Origin: an uncultured Pluralibacter sp.
Lineage (GTDB): Bacteria; Pseudomonadota; Gammaproteobacteria; Enterobacterales; Enterobacteriaceae
Length of the DNA: 64,000 nucleotides
NCBI RefSeq assembly: GCF_913775985.1
Contig: NZ_CAJYMB010000014.1
Span: forward strand, 107,437 to 171,436
Reading direction: 5' to 3'
The notes beneath the pieces were generated by a model, which saw only the letters and a list, made by a program, of their open reading frames with translations, was not told the origin of the DNA and ran no database searches. The first letter of the stretch is position 1. Every line of letters begins with the position of its first letter. Position numbers and translations under genes: made by a program. Shown one piece after another: positions 47,801 through 56,422 of the stretch.

Positions 47801-48878
47801 TATTACCCTGCTTAAACGCCGCCTGAGCCTGGGCCAGCTGGCCGTAGAACTGCGCATCGGCCGCCTGCTCGCCGCGCTCGGCGGAGGCGCTTCCACCCTG
47901 GCTGGCGGCGCGCTGGAGATAGTCCGCCGCGGCCTGATAGTCGCCGCTGCGCTGGGCGGCGTAGCCCAGGCCCGCCAGCGCGTCAGCATCGTTCGGATTA
48001 GCCTGCAGCACCTGCTCAAACTGGCGCTTCGCGGCGGCGGTGTTGCCGCTGTTCAGATCGCTGTAGCCCTGCCCTTTGGCCTGACCGCCGACGTGCTCGC
48101 GGTAGTAGGCCAGCACGGCGTTATCCTGCGGATGGCGCTGCATCCACAGGTTGTAATACTGCTGGTCGCCCTCTTTAGGCCCCAGCCACAGCAGCGCCTG
48201 GCGCAGCCCGGCATCGGCGTCTTTGCTGCCGCTGGCCATCTGCTCAAGCATGTCGATCCCTTCCCGGCGCGTCTCTTCGCGCCAGGTCAGCATTTTGCCC
48301 AGCGCCACCCGGGAGGCGGTGTCCTGCGGATTTCTGGCAATAAATCCCTGAATATCGCTCACGGCCTGTGGATAGAGAGATTTGTCGCTGGCCATCGTCA
48401 TGTAGTATTCGGCGGCAAGCCCGGCGGGCGGGACGTTACCGTTGAACATGCCGCGCCAGGTCTCCAGCGCGGCCGGCACGTTGCCGCGTCGCGCCTGCTG
48501 GCGCGCGAGGGTTAACTGCCCCTGCGGCACCTGAGACAGCTTGCGGGCGTTCTCCAGCTCCTGCAGGCCGCTACTGTTCGGCGCCGCCTTAGTGAGCTGC
48601 TCGCGCCACTTCGCCGCTTCCTGCATATTGCCGTTCTGCTGCGCCCAGAGGGAGAGCAGGTACAGCGCCTGGGCGTTGTTCGGCTCGACCATCAGCACCT
48701 TCTGCAGCGACTGGGCGGCAAGCTCGTCGTGAGACTTGCCGTGCCAGTAGTTGGCCTGGTCAAACAGCGCTTTCAGCGCCGCGTCGTTAGGACCGGCCAG
48801 CGCGACGTCCGTGGTTCCCAGCGCCAGCCCCAAAGAGAGGCACAGCGTCGATAATCTGCGGGTATGGTTATTTTTCAT
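44841..48878 (-). CDS. bcsC: Cellulose export protein BcsC (type I operon), long form
   Basis: 1345 residues, about 230 more than the type II copy. Signal peptide (ends near VALA-GP), a TPR superhelix (about 30-900), a linker of about 100 residues with PPPRRTVSQYG and the MTDDQRKQYFAANPGAEALSK stretch, and a C-terminal beta-barrel (about 1010-1345) with GQGGYFSPQNYVSVSLPVD and ESGIGYTVRAGADYKVN. The N-terminal phrases are only distantly like those of the type II copy, so these are old paralogues, not a recent duplication. It overlaps bcsB by 1 nt (TAATG) and precedes bcsD by 1 nt. Confidence 0.95.
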   Translation of the reverse strand: MKNNHTRRLSTLCLSLGLALGTTDVALAGPNDAALKALFDQANYWHGKSHDELAAQSLQKVLMVEPNNAQALYLLSLWAQQNGNMQEAAKWREQLTKAAPNSSGLQELENARKLSQVPQGQLTLARQQARRGNVPAALETWRGMFNGNVPPAGLAAEYYMTMASDKSLYPQAVSDIQGFIARNPQDTASRVALGKMLTWREETRREGIDMLEQMASGSKDADAGLRQALLWLGPKEGDQQYYNLWMQRHPQDNAVLAYYREHVGGQAKGQGYSDLNSGNTAAAKRQFEQVLQANPNDADALAGLGYAAQRSGDYQAAADYLQRAASQGGSASAERGEQAADAQFYGQLAQAQAAFKQGNTQQALALSESLAAQSGKRGAAAKLFRADVLRQSKDYPQAEQTLRALLEEEPDNGAARENLYYVLRSQNKTAEAQEMLQTLPQGLQNRLQPRPGATGAPGDSIRRLAQQQVSSGNTTQAIGTLRQGVMRYPDDVWMRLDLARLLQKSGATNEASALMAQAWRPGAGSSSLYAAALFASENKGWQQAQTLLARIPAGSQTAQMRALRQRVNFNLQMATAESYLAQGNSIAAANTLKALSGTPPEDPADVGKLARLLADSGDINTAVSLVHGNISRGVKGNVGDYADQITVLNQAGLTSEAQMLVSNPTLQADSTPTQLAGIRNGYVIQEADSLREQGNYATAYDKLMAALQNDPQNTDLMFAMARLYQSGKMNKEAGVVYDYLMTRDTQDQAARSGAIDVALSAGDNDKAEALAKGLRNDNTPDRLLLLARVEEAQGNHQQAMTYLRNARGRLVGLSSSNGAGTPSIGGLLMADNPFMSTSRTPPPRRTVSQYGATMPWQVSQVSADGNVLPGIQRTDLPVETVQSRTLRQVDTMIEQMEEKTGTWLQAGTMARSRDGESGNSKLRELKAPLTWSSSPFGESRLDFTVTPITLNAGSAKGDAWRRSGSNPLANAASNIASTVNNEQKAIAAMTDDQRKQYFAANPGAEALSKMGPVNGADLNPLTDVGMENLAKLGRYDSGRVGAFLAASNNKPNVDEPGDVSTGSQKGNGVEVNMALSGDSYKADIGSTPLGEDLSTLVGGVKWSPKLTNYLTLILTGERRSLTDSLLSYVGIKDDYSGKRWGQVTKNGGMAQLSYDDGDAGFYFGAGGYSYNGKNVKSNNSVNASAGLYMRPWHDDYRTLQAGLNMSYMDFSKNLSYFTYGQGGYFSPQNYVSVSLPVDLTEKYNNWTMRLGGSVGYQSYTQDKSPYFPTRPDWQNSLESAVAGGFAKEAYYDSSSESGIGYTVRAGADYKVNKQVTIGGQVGYDTFGDYNESTAGLYFRYMLGDK

Positions 48879-51484
48879 TATTTGTCTTCCCCCGGATTTA
48901 AACGCTTACGGGCATGCTGTTTAAACATAGCGGTCAGTGCGATACCAATCGCGCTGGTCATCAGCAGCGCCAGTATGGCGAGGAATCCGGAGTGCTGGTT
49001 GGCATACCAGATGATCATTTGATACCAGGGCATTTGTCCGCTCGGGAACTGCGGGGCGACCTGGAAGCTGCGCATATTATCGTTAGTGATAATCGCGGTA
49101 TCGCCGCGAATGCTGGCGTTGATGCGCGCCGAGCTTAAGTCGCCATTCAGGCGCCCGAGCTGGTCGTCATCGCTGCCGAGCGCCACCACCACGACCCGCT
49201 CGTTATTCCACGGCGAGCGGTAGCTGATAAAGCCGCGCCAGGCGTTGTTGGACGAGAGATAACGGTCGGCGTCGAGGCTGTCCACGTTCCAGTCCCCCAG
49301 CAGCCAGCGCTGCGCCTTCTGCCACAGGCTCTGCGAACGTACGCCAAGCGTGTTGTCATTAACGTAGTACGGCGAATCCGCCAGCAGGCTTTGGTTAAAC
49401 AGGCGCTGCTCGAGGCCGCTCACCGCCAGCACATCGCGGTGGCGCAGCAGATCCAGGCTGGCGCCGCCGGACGGAATGCCCATCGCCACGCGGTTATTGC
49501 CGAGCACGGTGCCGGTGGCGGTGCCGGAGCGCGCGGCCATATTCAGCAGCGTCGCCACTTCGGTGTCTGACGGCTGGTCAGGCAGCAGCAGCAGCGTCTG
49601 CGAGTAGTCTGCCAGGCGGCTGAACGGGAACGAGGCGCCGACAAAATACGCCAGGTTTGGCAGCATCGAGAAGTGGCGGGTGTGGCTCAGGTCTATCCAT
49701 GAGTCATCCGCAATTCGGCTCTTGATGTTGTTGTTCAGCAGCACGGCGCACGGCGCGTTGTCTTTCGGCACTACGTTGAAATAGAGCTGCAGCTGGTTGT
49801 CGCCGTAAATCAGGTACGGCTCCAGCGGCAGCATCATTTTCTCCTGCCGCGCATCGCCGCCGAGATGGTGCCACAGCGACTCCAGCAGGCCCTGCTTGTT
49901 CATCGGCAGATTGCGCAGGAAGGTGTTGTTTAGCGTGACGCTGAGCTGGGTTTTCTGCTCGTTGATCCAGCTCTCTGACGGGAAGCGGTAGCTTATCTGC
50001 AGCGGGATGCTCTCGCCGTCCCACAGATAGAGATCCGGCGCGGCGCGAAACGCCACCCGCAGCGGATCGTGCCAGACGCCGCTCACGGTCATGCTCTGAT
50101 CTTTACGCAGCAGCTCGCTGATTTTTATCGGACGATCGGTGCTTATCCAGCGCGGCGCGTCGTACGGCTTGCTGAGCGGAATGCTCTGGGCGGCCACCTC
50201 CGCGCTGCCGGTCTGCGGCGTGAAGCCGCCCCGGGTCAGGCGCCAGGCGGCGGCGCGCAGCGCGCTGTCGTCGCGACCGACAATCAGCAGCAGCTTGTAG
50301 ACCGGATTGTTCGGGTTATCGACGATTTTCAGCAGCGGCTTCGCGGTTTGCGGCAGCGTCAGCTCCCCCACCTGCTCGCCGGGATGGCCGATGACGATCC
50401 CGTGTTTTTCCGGCAGTTTATCGCGCAGGGCATCAAAGGAGATGCCGCGATAGTCGGTCTGGATACCGAACCACGAGGAGACCAGCGCTGCGGCGCTGAC
50501 TTCGTCGTTGCTCATTTTCGCCGGGAAGCTCATGGCGATGCTGGCCGGCGTCATCTGCATGCTGTCGAAGAACGGCCGCGGGAAGTGGCTGAGATCGTCG
50601 CCAACGTCGAGCTGCTGCCCTTCCCACGAGAAGCGGGATTCGGGAAGAATGGTGACGCCATAGCGGTTGTTCAGATCGCGGATGCACTGCTGCGCCTCGC
50701 CGTCGCTAATGCGAAAGCTCAGGTTGTTGCTCGACACCATCAGCTGGCCGGGGACATCGAGCTGGTAGTGGGAGACGTCCTCGCCTTCCGCACCGAGCGG
50801 CAGGCTGCCGAGGGACTGGCCGTTAAGCATCAGCTCAAGGGTGGCATTGCGGGCAGCCATCTCCGGCGTGACTTTAACGTCCAGCCGCAGCTGGGCGCTG
50901 GTGACCACCTGATCGCCGGGCAGCGTGAAGTTCGCGCCGCCCAGCAGCTGGCCGCCGCTGAGGGAGACGCCTTTTGGCATCCCCATCTGGGCGAAGGTCA
51001 GGCTACTGACCACGGTCGGTGCCATGCCCGCCAGCGCGTCCGCGCCGTCGGGCTGAGTGGCGTCAGCAGCGGCGTTTACAGTATCCGAAGCGGGTGCGGC
51101 TGAAGCATCAGCCGGGGCAGAGACTGTCGGGTTGGCCGCCGCGTCGGGCACCGCTGGCGTTGACGATGCAGTCGGCGCAGACGCGGCAGGAGTTTGCGCA
51201 GCAGGAGAAGCCGCTGCGGGCGCCGAGGCTGCCGGCTCAGCGGGCGTGCCCGCCTGCGCGCCAGGCGCTGTCGCGGCAGACGTGCCTGCTGTGGATGAAT
51301 TGCCAGCCGGCGCAGCTGAAGCTCCTGCCGGTGCCGCGGAGGTGGCGGGCGCGTCGCCCGCGTTATCCGGCACCAGCGACGGGAAGCTCAGGGTGCGCTG
51401 CTCCTGGGGCTGTGCCTCTTCGCTGTGCAGAGGCGGGGTCAGTAAACTGCCCACCACCAGCGTTAACATGGTCACGCGCTTCAT
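48878..51484 (-). CDS. bcsB: Cellulose synthase periplasmic subunit BcsB (type I) with long Ala/Pro/Ser-rich linker
   Basis: 868 residues, about 100 longer than the type II copy. After the signal peptide (MKRVTMLTLVVGSLLTPPLHS) comes a low-complexity stretch of about 115 residues (35-150) made almost wholly of Ala, Pro, Ser, Thr, Gly and Asp. The BcsB fold follows from about residue 160 (TVVSSLTFAQMGMPKGVSLSGG) with the usual binding and flavodoxin-like repeats and a C-terminal membrane anchor (GFLAILALLMTSAIGIALTAMF) followed by basic residues. The linker is what sets it apart from common BcsB. ATG overlaps the bcsA stop by 4 nt. Confidence 0.94.
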   Translation of the reverse strand: MKRVTMLTLVVGSLLTPPLHSEEAQPQEQRTLSFPSLVPDNAGDAPATSAAPAGASAAPAGNSSTAGTSAATAPGAQAGTPAEPAASAPAAASPAAQTPAASAPTASSTPAVPDAAANPTVSAPADASAAPASDTVNAAADATQPDGADALAGMAPTVVSSLTFAQMGMPKGVSLSGGQLLGGANFTLPGDQVVTSAQLRLDVKVTPEMAARNATLELMLNGQSLGSLPLGAEGEDVSHYQLDVPGQLMVSSNNLSFRISDGEAQQCIRDLNNRYGVTILPESRFSWEGQQLDVGDDLSHFPRPFFDSMQMTPASIAMSFPAKMSNDEVSAAALVSSWFGIQTDYRGISFDALRDKLPEKHGIVIGHPGEQVGELTLPQTAKPLLKIVDNPNNPVYKLLLIVGRDDSALRAAAWRLTRGGFTPQTGSAEVAAQSIPLSKPYDAPRWISTDRPIKISELLRKDQSMTVSGVWHDPLRVAFRAAPDLYLWDGESIPLQISYRFPSESWINEQKTQLSVTLNNTFLRNLPMNKQGLLESLWHHLGGDARQEKMMLPLEPYLIYGDNQLQLYFNVVPKDNAPCAVLLNNNIKSRIADDSWIDLSHTRHFSMLPNLAYFVGASFPFSRLADYSQTLLLLPDQPSDTEVATLLNMAARSGTATGTVLGNNRVAMGIPSGGASLDLLRHRDVLAVSGLEQRLFNQSLLADSPYYVNDNTLGVRSQSLWQKAQRWLLGDWNVDSLDADRYLSSNNAWRGFISYRSPWNNERVVVVALGSDDDQLGRLNGDLSSARINASIRGDTAIITNDNMRSFQVAPQFPSGQMPWYQMIIWYANQHSGFLAILALLMTSAIGIALTAMFKQHARKRLNPGEDK

Positions 51485-53607
51485 AGATTGCCGTCCTCTT
51501 CACCTGCTGTCGCGGCAGCAACGGCGGCCGCGCGCCGCAGGCGCCGGTTCTCTTTGCGTGACTTCCAGCTTAGCCAAAACAGTTCAAATACAGATTTCAG
51601 GATGATACCGAAGGAGCGCAGGGGGTTATCCTGCGGGCGGGTCGGCTGGATCCACGCGTCGGCGCGGGCCAGCACTACGCGCACCAGCTCCCGGCGGCGG
51701 CCAAGAGGAATATCCTCGGCAAACATCAGGCGAATGTAGCGGTCGTCAAAGGAGATCATTTTGGCCGGAATCGAGATAGAACCGGAGGCCAGCATCAGCT
51801 CAACTTCTTCCACTTCATCGGTTTTGTGGCGATCGTCCGGGGCCAGAATGCGGCAGCCGCCCATCGACAGGTCAACGCTCGAGCTGCGGGAAACCACGCC
51901 GCTGGCGTAGTGAATAAGTACCGGTACATCGACGTCAATACGGATGGTTTTACGCACCTGGCGGGTTTCCCGGGCAACGGCAATCGCCGCCAGCAGGAAG
52001 ATAAGGCTGTACAGCCCCCAGCCGACGTTGAGCGCAATAACCCACGGATCGACATCGAAGTATTGATAGCCCACGGCGCGGGTAATACCGGCAATAATCG
52101 CTATCGCCAGCAGAACGGCGACGATGATGTGCGGGCGCACCACGCGGAAATCGAAGAAGCCGACGTCCAGCAGCGCGCCTTTGTCGGTCACGTTAAACTT
52201 GCCGCGCTTGGGGAAAATCATGGTGATCATGGTCGGCAGCACCAGGTGGAACGCCAGCACGATATCGTAGATTTCACCCCAGAAGCTGTAGCGGTAGCGG
52301 CCGTTCATTCTCGACCCCACGTAAATTGCGAGGAACAGGTGCGGCAGGGAATAGGCCAGAATCTGACTCGCCGAGGCGTGGATAATGTTGAGGTTAAACA
52401 GCAGGTAGGCCAGCGGCGCGGTGACAAACACCACGCGCGGCAGGGCAAACTGATAGTAGAGCATCGCGCTGAGGTAGCAGCAGCGCTGCTGGAAAGTAAG
52501 CCCGCGGCCAAACATCGGATTATCAACGCGGAATATCTGCGTCATGCCGCGCGCCCAGCGGTTACGCTGGATAACGTGAACCACCAGCCGCTCGGTGGCA
52601 AGACCTGCCGCCAGCGGGATCGCCAGAAACGCCGATTTCCAGCCCAGGCGCTGCATTTTCAGCGCGGTGTGGGCATCTTCGGTTACTGTCTCAACCGCGA
52701 AGCCGCCGATCTCATCCAGCGCGGCGCGGCGAATCACGGCGCACGAGCCGCAGAAGAAGGTGGAGTTCCAGTTATCGTTGCCTTTCTGAATCGGGCCGTA
52801 GAACAGCATCCCTTCGTTGGGAATATCACGTCCCGCCGACAGGTTGCGCTCGAACGGGTCCGGCGAATAGAAGTAGTGCGGCGTCTGCACCAGCGCCAGC
52901 ATCGGATCTTCGAGGAAGCCGCCGACGGTGGACTGAAGGAACATGCGGGTGGCGACGTGATCGCAGTCAAAGACGCAGATAAGCTCGCCTTTGGTGATGG
53001 TCATCGCGTGGTTGAGGTTGCCCGCCTTCGCATGGTTGTGCTCAGCGCGGGTGATGTAGCCTACGCCGACATCCGCGGCGAACACCGCAAATTCGCTGCG
53101 CGAGCCGTCATCGAGAATGTAGATTTTCATCTTGTCGCTGGGATAGTCGATGCACTGCGCGGCCAGCACCGTGTCGCGCACCACGTCCAGCGGCTCGTTA
53201 TAGGTCGGAATATAAACATCTACCGTCGGCCATTTGGACATGTCGTCCGGCATCGGCACGATGCCGCGGTTGAGCGGCCAGACGGTCTGCAAATAGTTCA
53301 GCAGCAGCATGACCCAGATATAAACTTCGGCGACAAAAAGGCCCAGCCCGAGAATAGTTTCAATTTCGGAATTGAAATGCAGGGTTTGGGTCAGTCGGAA
53401 ATACATATAGCGGGTGGACATCAGCAGCGATGTCACCACCATAATAACGGAAATGCTGCGTTTTTTACTGAAACCCAGTAACAGCAAAATAACAATACTG
53501 AGCGCGCCAAAGATAAATTGTTTTTGGCTATCCATCGGCGTCGTGATGATCAGCAAGGCGACCGGCGACAGTGCCAGTAGCAGCATCCAGAAAAGTAACT
53601 TTTTCAT
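51481..53607 (-). CDS. bcsA: Cellulose synthase catalytic subunit BcsA (type I), short form
   Basis: 708 residues; lacks the ~145-residue N-terminal extension of the type II BcsA and starts directly with the first membrane helices. The GT2 motifs are complete: DDG (166-168), DCD (214-216), FFCGS, TED (309-311) and QRNRW (347-351). The PilZ domain has RKTIR and DLSMGG, so it should be activated by c-di-GMP. The tail is basic, then Ala-rich. ATG at 53607 has AGGG 7 nt before it and is 17 nt after bcsQ. It overlaps bcsB by 4 nt. Confidence 0.96.
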   Translation of the reverse strand: MKKLLFWMLLLALSPVALLIITTPMDSQKQFIFGALSIVILLLLGFSKKRSISVIMVVTSLLMSTRYMYFRLTQTLHFNSEIETILGLGLFVAEVYIWVMLLLNYLQTVWPLNRGIVPMPDDMSKWPTVDVYIPTYNEPLDVVRDTVLAAQCIDYPSDKMKIYILDDGSRSEFAVFAADVGVGYITRAEHNHAKAGNLNHAMTITKGELICVFDCDHVATRMFLQSTVGGFLEDPMLALVQTPHYFYSPDPFERNLSAGRDIPNEGMLFYGPIQKGNDNWNSTFFCGSCAVIRRAALDEIGGFAVETVTEDAHTALKMQRLGWKSAFLAIPLAAGLATERLVVHVIQRNRWARGMTQIFRVDNPMFGRGLTFQQRCCYLSAMLYYQFALPRVVFVTAPLAYLLFNLNIIHASASQILAYSLPHLFLAIYVGSRMNGRYRYSFWGEIYDIVLAFHLVLPTMITMIFPKRGKFNVTDKGALLDVGFFDFRVVRPHIIVAVLLAIAIIAGITRAVGYQYFDVDPWVIALNVGWGLYSLIFLLAAIAVARETRQVRKTIRIDVDVPVLIHYASGVVSRSSSVDLSMGGCRILAPDDRHKTDEVEEVELMLASGSISIPAKMISFDDRYIRLMFAEDIPLGRRRELVRVVLARADAWIQPTRPQDNPLRSFGIILKSVFELFWLSWKSRKENRRLRRAAAVAAATAGEEDGNL

Positions 53608-53624
53608 ATGTGGCCCTGAATAGA

Positions 53625-54428
53625 TTAAAGCCCGGACATGCGCGGCATGGCGTGAACCGTACCGTCTCCTACCTGAATGCCCAGTTTTGCCGCAATTTTT
53701 TTAGCGATAATTTCGATATCAAATGCCGCCGCGGAATTGGGGTTAAAATCGAAAATCGATTTTTGCGAGGCGTTCGCTTCAATCACGCTTTCATCCCGGT
53801 GGACGACGCCCAGCAGACGATCGCCTAATCGCTCTTCCATAAAGGCGGCAATATCGCGGCTCACCTGCCGGCGGTTGTCGGTCTGGTTGATCACAAAATA
53901 TTCGCCCTGGCGCTGGTTGAGGGGCGCGCCGGTCAGACGATGGTTTTCCACATGCGGCAGCACCGCCATTGAGGCAGAGTCCGCCAGCAGGGTGACCACG
54001 TGCAGATCCGCCAGCGGCGAGAGGGCCTTCAGCGCCGGCGACGGGCCAGGAGGAAAGTCGGCAATGATAATCAGGCCGGGATAGTTCAGCAGCGCGTTCA
54101 GGCCGCGGCTGACGAAATGCTCGTCGTGGGCCAGCTTGTCTTCAAACTCCAGCCGCTGGGATTCGCTCACTTCACCGTAAGGCAGGACAAAAATATTACT
54201 CGTGGCGCTCAGTACGCTCTGACTCCAGTCCGAAGACTCGGAGGAGGCAGCGACGTAGCCGCGCTCGTCGGCAAGCGGTACGCCAAACTGCAGCCTGAGC
54301 GCGTTTTGCACGTCAAAATCCAGCGCCAGCACTTTGCTGCCGGTACGGGCCAGGGCATAGGTTAAATTGGCCGTAAGAGTCGTTTTACCAACGCCTCCTT
54401 TGGGAGAGCAGACGCAAATTAACGGCAT
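53625..54428 (-). CDS. bcsQ: ParA/MinD-like ATPase BcsQ (type I), canonical P-loop
   Basis: 267 residues with a canonical deviant Walker A motif SPKGGVGKTTLTANL at the N-terminus, an ALDFDVQNALRLQFG A'-like motif and IIIADFPPGPSPAL for Walker B. It thus keeps the lysines that the type II BcsQ has lost. The end VVHRDESVIEANASQKSIFDFNPNS matches the BcsQ family. Probably organises the synthase on the membrane. It overlaps the end of bcsO by 10 nt and precedes bcsA by 17 nt. Confidence 0.93.
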   Translation of the reverse strand: MPLICVCSPKGGVGKTTLTANLTYALARTGSKVLALDFDVQNALRLQFGVPLADERGYVAASSESSDWSQSVLSATSNIFVLPYGEVSESQRLEFEDKLAHDEHFVSRGLNALLNYPGLIIIADFPPGPSPALKALSPLADLHVVTLLADSASMAVLPHVENHRLTGAPLNQRQGEYFVINQTDNRRQVSRDIAAFMEERLGDRLLGVVHRDESVIEANASQKSIFDFNPNSAAAFDIEIIAKKIAAKLGIQVGDGTVHAMPRMSGL

Positions 54429-54946
54429 GAAGCAATCCTTTCCAGAAGAGATTTCAGTGGCAGATCTTTTGCCTGTTTCTCCGCAATGTCCGCAGCGGAG
54501 TCTTTTTGAGCAGCAAAGAGCTGCGAATAATTTAGCGGTCCTGCGGCTGCGGCCGGGCGCGGGGCCTGAGCCGGTACAACGCTGGGAGCGGCTGGCGCAG
54601 CCGGCTGGGCTGCAGCGGGCGCGGGCTGTTCGGCAACGGTGGGCTGGCTGGCTGGCACCTGGGGTGCAGTAACGCGGCTTTCGGGGATCGCCGGGCGTAC
54701 CGGTGCCGGCGGCGGCCCGCTATAAGCGAATGTGTCGCTGGAAACCGGCTGGGGGATTGCCTGGCCAACGGAGCCGCCTGAACCGAGAGCTTTCTTCTCA
54801 TCGCCATCGGCGGAGGGAGAGAGCTGGTTCACAATAGCCCAGTCTCCGCGCTCGGCGGCGGAGGACTGGCCTGAAAGGTCCTTAAAGGTCAAACTTTGCG
54901 TATGCGTCTTATCCTTGAATCGCTGCAAATCATCATAACGGTTCAT
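54419..54946 (-). CDS. bcsO: BcsO, proline/alanine-rich protein heading the type I operon
   Basis: 175 residues. A short conserved N-terminus (MNRYDDLQRFKDKTHTQSLTF in pieces, DLSGQ) is followed by a Pro/Ala/Gln-rich central part (about 75-140) and a short C-terminal helix (KDLPLKSLLERIASCR). This is the make-up and position of BcsO of enterobacterial type I operons, a cytosolic partner linked to BcsD scaffolding. There is no signal peptide or membrane segment. It is the first gene, overlapping bcsQ by 10 nt. Assignment rests on operon position and composition as well as my memory of the N-terminus. Confidence 0.8.
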   Translation of the reverse strand: MNRYDDLQRFKDKTHTQSLTFKDLSGQSSAAERGDWAIVNQLSPSADGDEKKALGSGGSVGQAIPQPVSSDTFAYSGPPPAPVRPAIPESRVTAPQVPASQPTVAEQPAPAAAQPAAPAAPSVVPAQAPRPAAAAGPLNYSQLFAAQKDSAADIAEKQAKDLPLKSLLERIASCR

Positions 54947-55405
54947 TCTAACCCCATGATTTGGAAAAGATTAAAAGTAATCACAGATTGTTTTTTATTG
55001 TTACATCTCTTCCCTACAGCATAGTGTATTTTTCCCGATTGAGTATAAAACCTCAGCGGTACTGTCGCTTGTCTGCGGGGCTGGATAACCAGAGTTGATA
55101 AGTAATGCTGTAGGAAAAATCGCGGGCTTTGTTAAGACGTGTCTGAGTGTAAATAATTTTTGGTATGTAATGCCAGGAGAATCTGTAGTTTAGCGCCAAT
55201 AACATCAATTTTTGTAGGTGCGCGCGGGAACTATGTTTGGCTGAATAAATCCGTAGAGTGATTAATGCAATATTATATATTTAGCCGTTTCCAGTGACGG
55301 TAACATAACAATTAATACTAATTAACGAAGCAGATAAGAATAATGGCAGGGTGTTACGCCAATAAGCCGGAGCAATATGCTCCGGCTTTTTTAATGATTT
55401 AATGA
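54947..55405. promoter_or_regulatory. Promoter region of the type I bcs operon and end of dpp
   Basis: 460 nt, AT-rich, between dppF and bcsO (both minus strand). The promoter of bcsOQABCDZ must lie here; I did not find a secure -10/-35 or a CsgD-type site. The right end has a terminator-like hairpin at 55364-55392 facing the plus strand. In E. coli the corresponding place has ldr toxin-antitoxin genes and yhjV, which are not seen. Confidence 0.5.
55364..55392 (+). terminator. Intrinsic terminator-like hairpin beyond dppF, T-run on the plus strand
   Basis: AAGCCGGAGC (55364-55373) pairs with GCTCCGGCTT (55379-55388), 5-nt loop, and six T follow on the plus strand to 55392. On the minus strand, where dppF ends 14 nt earlier, only TTATT follows. 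It may end dppF in a bidirectional manner, or end an unrecognised plus-strand RNA. Confidence 0.6.
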
Positions 55406-56422
55406 CTATGCGGTAGGCTTTTCAACGTTTTCATCTTGCTCCACGGCAAAACAGGCCACCAGCTGGCCGCCGTAAGATTTCAGCTGCGGCTGAAGCTGAG
55501 TGCACGGCCCAAATCGGCGGCGGCAGCGGGCGCTAAACGCACAGCCCGGCGGCGGGTTCAGCGGGCTGGGCAGCTCGCCGGTAAGCTTAATGCGCTCGCG
55601 GCGGTCGTCCGGATTCAGACGCGGCGTAGCCGAAAGCAGCGCCTGGGTATAAGGATGACGCGGGTTGCTGAAAATCTCCTCTTTGGTGCCCTTCTCCACG
55701 CAGCGTCCGAGATACATCACCATTACTTCATCGGCAATGTGCTCCACCACCGACAAATCGTGGGAGATAAACACGTAAGAGAGCCCCATCTCCTGCTGGA
55801 GATCCATCATCAGGTTTAGCACCTGCGCCCGCACCGACACGTCCAGCGCGGATACCGGCTCGTCGGCAATCACCACATCGGGGTCAAGCATCAGCCCGCG
55901 GGCAATGGCGATACGCTGGCGCTGGCCGCCGGAGAACATGTGCGGATAGCGGTCGTAGTGCTCGGTTTTGAGCCCCACTTTCGCCATCATCGCCAGCGCT
56001 TTTTCCCGGCGCTGCGCTTTGCTGAGTTCGGTATTGATCAGCAGCGGCTCTTCGAGGATCTGCCCGACCTTCTTGCGCGGATTAAGCGATCCGTAGGGAT
56101 TCTGGAACACGATCTGGATCTTCTGGCGGCGCAGCTTCTGGGCCTGGGGATCGTGCTTGAGCAGATCCTGTCCCTGATAATACAGCTCGCCGCCGGTCGG
56201 GGTTTCGATCATGGTCAGCAGGCGGCCCAGCGTGGACTTGCCGCAGCCGGACTCGCCGACCACCGCCAGGGTTTTACCGCGCTCCAGCGTGAACGACACG
56301 CCGTCCAGCGCTTTTACCAGCCGCTCGGGAGCGAAAATGCCCTTCTTGACCGGGTAGTGTTTTTTCAGATCGATAGCCTTCAGCAGCAGCGGCTGCTGCC
56401 CAATAGCCTCTTTCGTACTCAT
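55406..56422 (-). CDS. dppF: Dipeptide ABC transporter ATP-binding subunit DppF
   Basis: 338-residue ATPase. Walker [10 protein letters not shown] (about 59-67), Q-loop, signature FSGGQRQRI, Walker [12 protein letters not shown], and the C-terminal oligopeptide/dipeptide domain with the four-cysteine-type [12 protein letters not shown] that often binds an Fe-S cluster in this family. Works with DppD to power import of di- and tripeptides (and haem or 5-aminolevulinate in some strains). The start overlaps the dppD stop by 4 nt. Confidence 0.97.
   Translation of the reverse strand: MSTKEAIGQQPLLLKAIDLKKHYPVKKGIFAPERLVKALDGVSFTLERGKTLAVVGESGCGKSTLGRLLTMIETPTGGELYYQGQDLLKHDPQAQKLRRQKIQIVFQNPYGSLNPRKKVGQILEEPLLINTELSKAQRREKALAMMAKVGLKTEHYDRYPHMFSGGQRQRIAIARGLMLDPDVVIADEPVSALDVSVRAQVLNLMMDLQQEMGLSYVFISHDLSVVEHIADEVMVMYLGRCVEKGTKEEIFSNPRHPYTQALLSATPRLNPDDRRERIKLTGELPSPLNPPPGCAFSARCRRRFGPCTQLQPQLKSYGGQLVACFAVEQDENVEKPTA

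Noticed and set aside
51826..53481. 551-codon plus-strand frame opposite type I bcsA
   Set aside because: Antisense shadow of a gene with all GT2 and PilZ motifs.
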